From Lanius collurio (taxonomy: Eukaryota > Chordata > Aves > Passeriformes > Laniidae): a DNA stretch of 64,000 nucleotides. The notes under the pieces were generated by a model. It saw nothing but the letters and a program-made list of their open reading frames with translations. It ran no database searches and was not told the origin of the DNA. Where the stretch lies: the NCBI GenBank assembly GCA_020086605.1, contig JACBWW010000003.1:51997493-52061492 (forward strand), written 5' to 3'. The translations under genes were made by a program, and so were the position numbers. Each line of letters begins with the position of its first letter. Within the stretch, counting starts at the first letter, position 1. Below, one piece after another: positions 61,316-64,000 of this stretch.

Positions 61316-64000
61316 TAGGGGAATTAAGCCCTCTCCATTGTTAAATGCTTTTTTAATAAATAAAGATTAAATAATAGCTTTCCAAAATACATAATAGAAT
61401 GGTAATAAATTTTAAAAGTTTAAAGAATTTATTAACTAGGTCAAAAGCTTTCAAAATATTCTTAATAGTAAAAAATCACAGGAGAGTTCTTTTTCAGCAA
61501 TTTTTTCCAACTGCAAGTTAAAGAAAGTCAATAACGTGCTTTTCTAATGGCTTCAGTTATTCATTTGCAATCTTTCATGACATGAAGTAAGAAATTGAAT
61601 AAAATAGGGAAAAATGTGAGTCATGCCTTATTTGTCTAGATGCCTCTCCTGAAGTTAGAACCATCTGCAACATTTATTTGCTACATTAGACAAATGAATG
61701 ACTTTTCATTCCCAGGGCTAAACCCATTTTTAATTTAATTCAAGAGCACGTAGAGTTTGTCCTCTGTAATGACTTCTGCAACTATTCTCCTTTTACTCTG
61801 ACTTTGCCTCAGGCCCATATATCTTTAAACTGCAAAATACAAACAGGTATCCTTTTACTGATCTAAGTAAGAGCCAAGTTTCCAAAACTAGAACATATAT
61901 TTCATTAAAACATACAGCAGATATACAGGAAAAAATCTTAGCATGCAGCGTAATTCAGTATATGTGCTGAGTTTAACTATTTCAGGATATATTTCATATA
62001 ATGATGCTAAAGCTTTACCTGCTTTTAGTAGATTCAGGCAAATTTAGTGCAGAAGTCCATCCAAGACTTTTAAATACAAGGGACTCCACATGATGACTCA
62101 GTGACTGCAAGACTACAGTTAACCACATGCTAGAAGAAAATTTAGAGGAAATATTTTTAGGTAGTTACTCTGTGCTTACATTCTTTTCTTCTAATATAGA
62201 GGAGAAAAAGTGAGAAAAGATGTATACTGTATATTATAGAATCAGAATATATTTTTTCTGTAGTTATGTCTTTATATTCTTGTTGTATATTGTACTAGTC
62301 ATTGTTGCAGATAGAGTGCAAGCCTAGATAGGCCTTTTTTCTGATCCAGTACTGAATCACTTTCCTAAATTCTTAGATTCTTAACCTCATTTACCTACAG
62401 GGGAAACATCTGCAGCAGAGCTGCAGGGTGCCCAGGAAATTTTTGAGGAGTAGATCCAGGCAATTTTAAAATGTGGCTTATCTGACCTGTTGAATAACAC
62501 CTCTGTATTAAGAAAATGTAGGACTTATAGCCTACAAATCCCAGCCAATAGGATGAATTATCTTTTACATTTATGGTTAGTAATTATGTCAATATCAGAC
62601 ATTTTTATCCCCACTAGTGCTGTGTGGCCAGATAAAATATAACAGGCAGCTGGAATACATTTTTTGTGCTACTTTTTTTTTTTCAATAAGCTTATCTGCT
62701 GATGGATTTATTGCAATTATAGTAGGAAGTGAGGCATTTACTTTCTGCCACCAAATAGATTGACTGGTCTTGATTAAAATTTTTATGGAAAATGACAAAA
62801 TTTATGGATGGAACCATAAATTCCCTCATAATTCTCTCAGAATTCCCACTTCATTAACTGGCCTTTGACTGGCTTTGTCCAGAAGACCTTTGTTGGGCCC
62901 TGTGATTTTAGTGTGGTTTGGCATCATAAAAAGCAAGGTGGAGTTGAGCTACACTCCTGCAGAATCTCATGGTAGATCTATTCCATGTTGATGGGCAGAG
63001 CTGGATCTTGAACATACATAATATTATGCGTAGTTTATATAAACATTCTGGCAAAAAGAAATTCTATAAATGTTTTAAATTCTATAAATGTTTTATTTAC
63101 AAAGATGTGTAACATCTGCTTTGTACATATGTATCAATCACTATTTTTCAAGTGTCTTCTTTCCGGCCATGCTTAACTCTGAGTAACTTACATGCGGAAT
63201 TTCACAACTTCCACATTAGTTATTTTTCTCATTGAAATCATACTGAAGGAAGAGTCATCAAAGACAAGGCAAAAAGGACCAGAGTAATGCCAAGACTACA
63301 ACAATGGCTGGATGATGATCTGAAATTTCCTCCTCTACAAATATAATTTAAAAATCTGAATTCAAGAAACTTACAAAAATGAAAAAATACTTTGCTTGAC
63401 AGGGCAGAGAAATTTCTAAACCTCCTACCCAAGTTCTAAGTGTGAGAACTGTGTCAAAATATCTATACAATAAATACTACTAAGGGCAATGGCAAGTAAA
63501 TTCTAAACACAGAATTCTGAATAACAGTGAACCAAGTGGTTAGACATGAATTACATAATACATAAAATATATTTACAACAGAAATAGCCACTCTGAGTGG
63601 TTATTCAAATGAAGACTTAATTCTTAATCTATGTCCAAATCTGTTGATAAATTATTTTCTTTGTACCTTTTGAGAGGGAAATAAAGGTATACAGTGAGCA
63701 AGATATAAGTTGGCCATCAGCACACCAGCAATAACCTTCATGGTATGCAATAACATTTTTTTTTATCTGTATTATCTACCAAAATCTGCTGTTTGGAGGT
63801 TATTCTTCCCCATCTCTTAATAATCTACCCCTTCTAGAGGAAACAAAATCCACTGAGGTGTACGGGCACAGTGCTCCAGATGTGCTCACACAAATTCTGA
63901 TTACAGAATAACAATTATTTCCTGTGGGCTACATTCTTACTCATAGTGTCCAGAGAGATGTTGCCTTGTTTTGCAACAGAACCCCAAATCTTTTCCTAGA
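61316..64000. other. Intergenic or intronic DNA, no gene seen
   Basis: AT-rich sequence to the end of the window with no recognised gene or transposon, apart from a small tandem duplication. Confidence 0.45.
63060..63095. repeat. 18-bp tandem duplication, two copies
   Basis: AATTCTATAAATGTTTTA occurs twice in direct succession without change. Perfect identity suggests a recent slip or a fixed small duplication. Confidence 0.85.

Overview
The window looks like gene-poor nuclear DNA from a songbird (order Passeriformes). The bird call rests on two CR1 LINE fragments with the typical 3' end, and on a set of endogenous retrovirus (ERV) LTRs of kinds I know from bird genomes. The narrower passerine call rests on two SINEs built from a tRNA-Ile head and a CR1-like tail, the structure of the passerine family TguSINE1. 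There is no sign of bacterial, phage or organelle sequence: no operons, no dense coding, no rRNA or functional tRNA genes and no CRISPR. The DNA is AT-rich, and every open frame is short, inside a repeat, or without a recognisable domain. I found no host protein-coding exon I would defend; one splice-flanked candidate (14083-14185) is listed with low confidence.

Layout. 1-377 is the 3' part of an LTR cut by the window edge. 4258-4490 is a CR1 3' end, followed by a weak LTR-like piece at 4548. 6463-6890 (-) and 12029-12484 (+) are two related ERV1-type LTRs in opposite orientation, the second with a perfect 4-bp target-site duplication (TSD). A decayed LINE reverse-transcriptase piece lies at 11190-11485. 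SINEs lie at 13433-13572 and 26899-27036. An ERVL-type LTR lies at 22930-23668. An (AT)n(GT)n microsatellite lies at 27888-27960. A CpG-rich ERVK-like LTR (-) spans 38228-39044 with a 6-bp TSD.

48055-61315 is the densest part. It holds an LTR (48055-48557), a deleted ERVL provirus (LTR 49302-50315, decayed pol 50430-52330, possible 3' LTR start near 52492), a solo LTR with a 5-bp TSD and a long GAAA-type microsatellite inside it (56362-57265), a CR1 fragment (58081-58860, -), and an LTR (60500-61315, -) split by a later, internally deleted LTR (60641-60890, +).

Nothing here works together as a pathway. The content is a record of retrotransposition: CR1 LINEs, the SINEs that probably borrowed CR1 machinery, and at least three classes of ERV that mostly collapsed to solo LTRs. 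The three inferred TSD lengths (4, 5 and 6 bp) match the usual values for ERV1, ERVL and ERVK. I found no convincing undescribed system. The best leads are the nested LTR, the microsatellite inside an LTR, the inverted LTR pair and the splice-flanked open frame. Family names come from memory and pattern matching, not from a database search.
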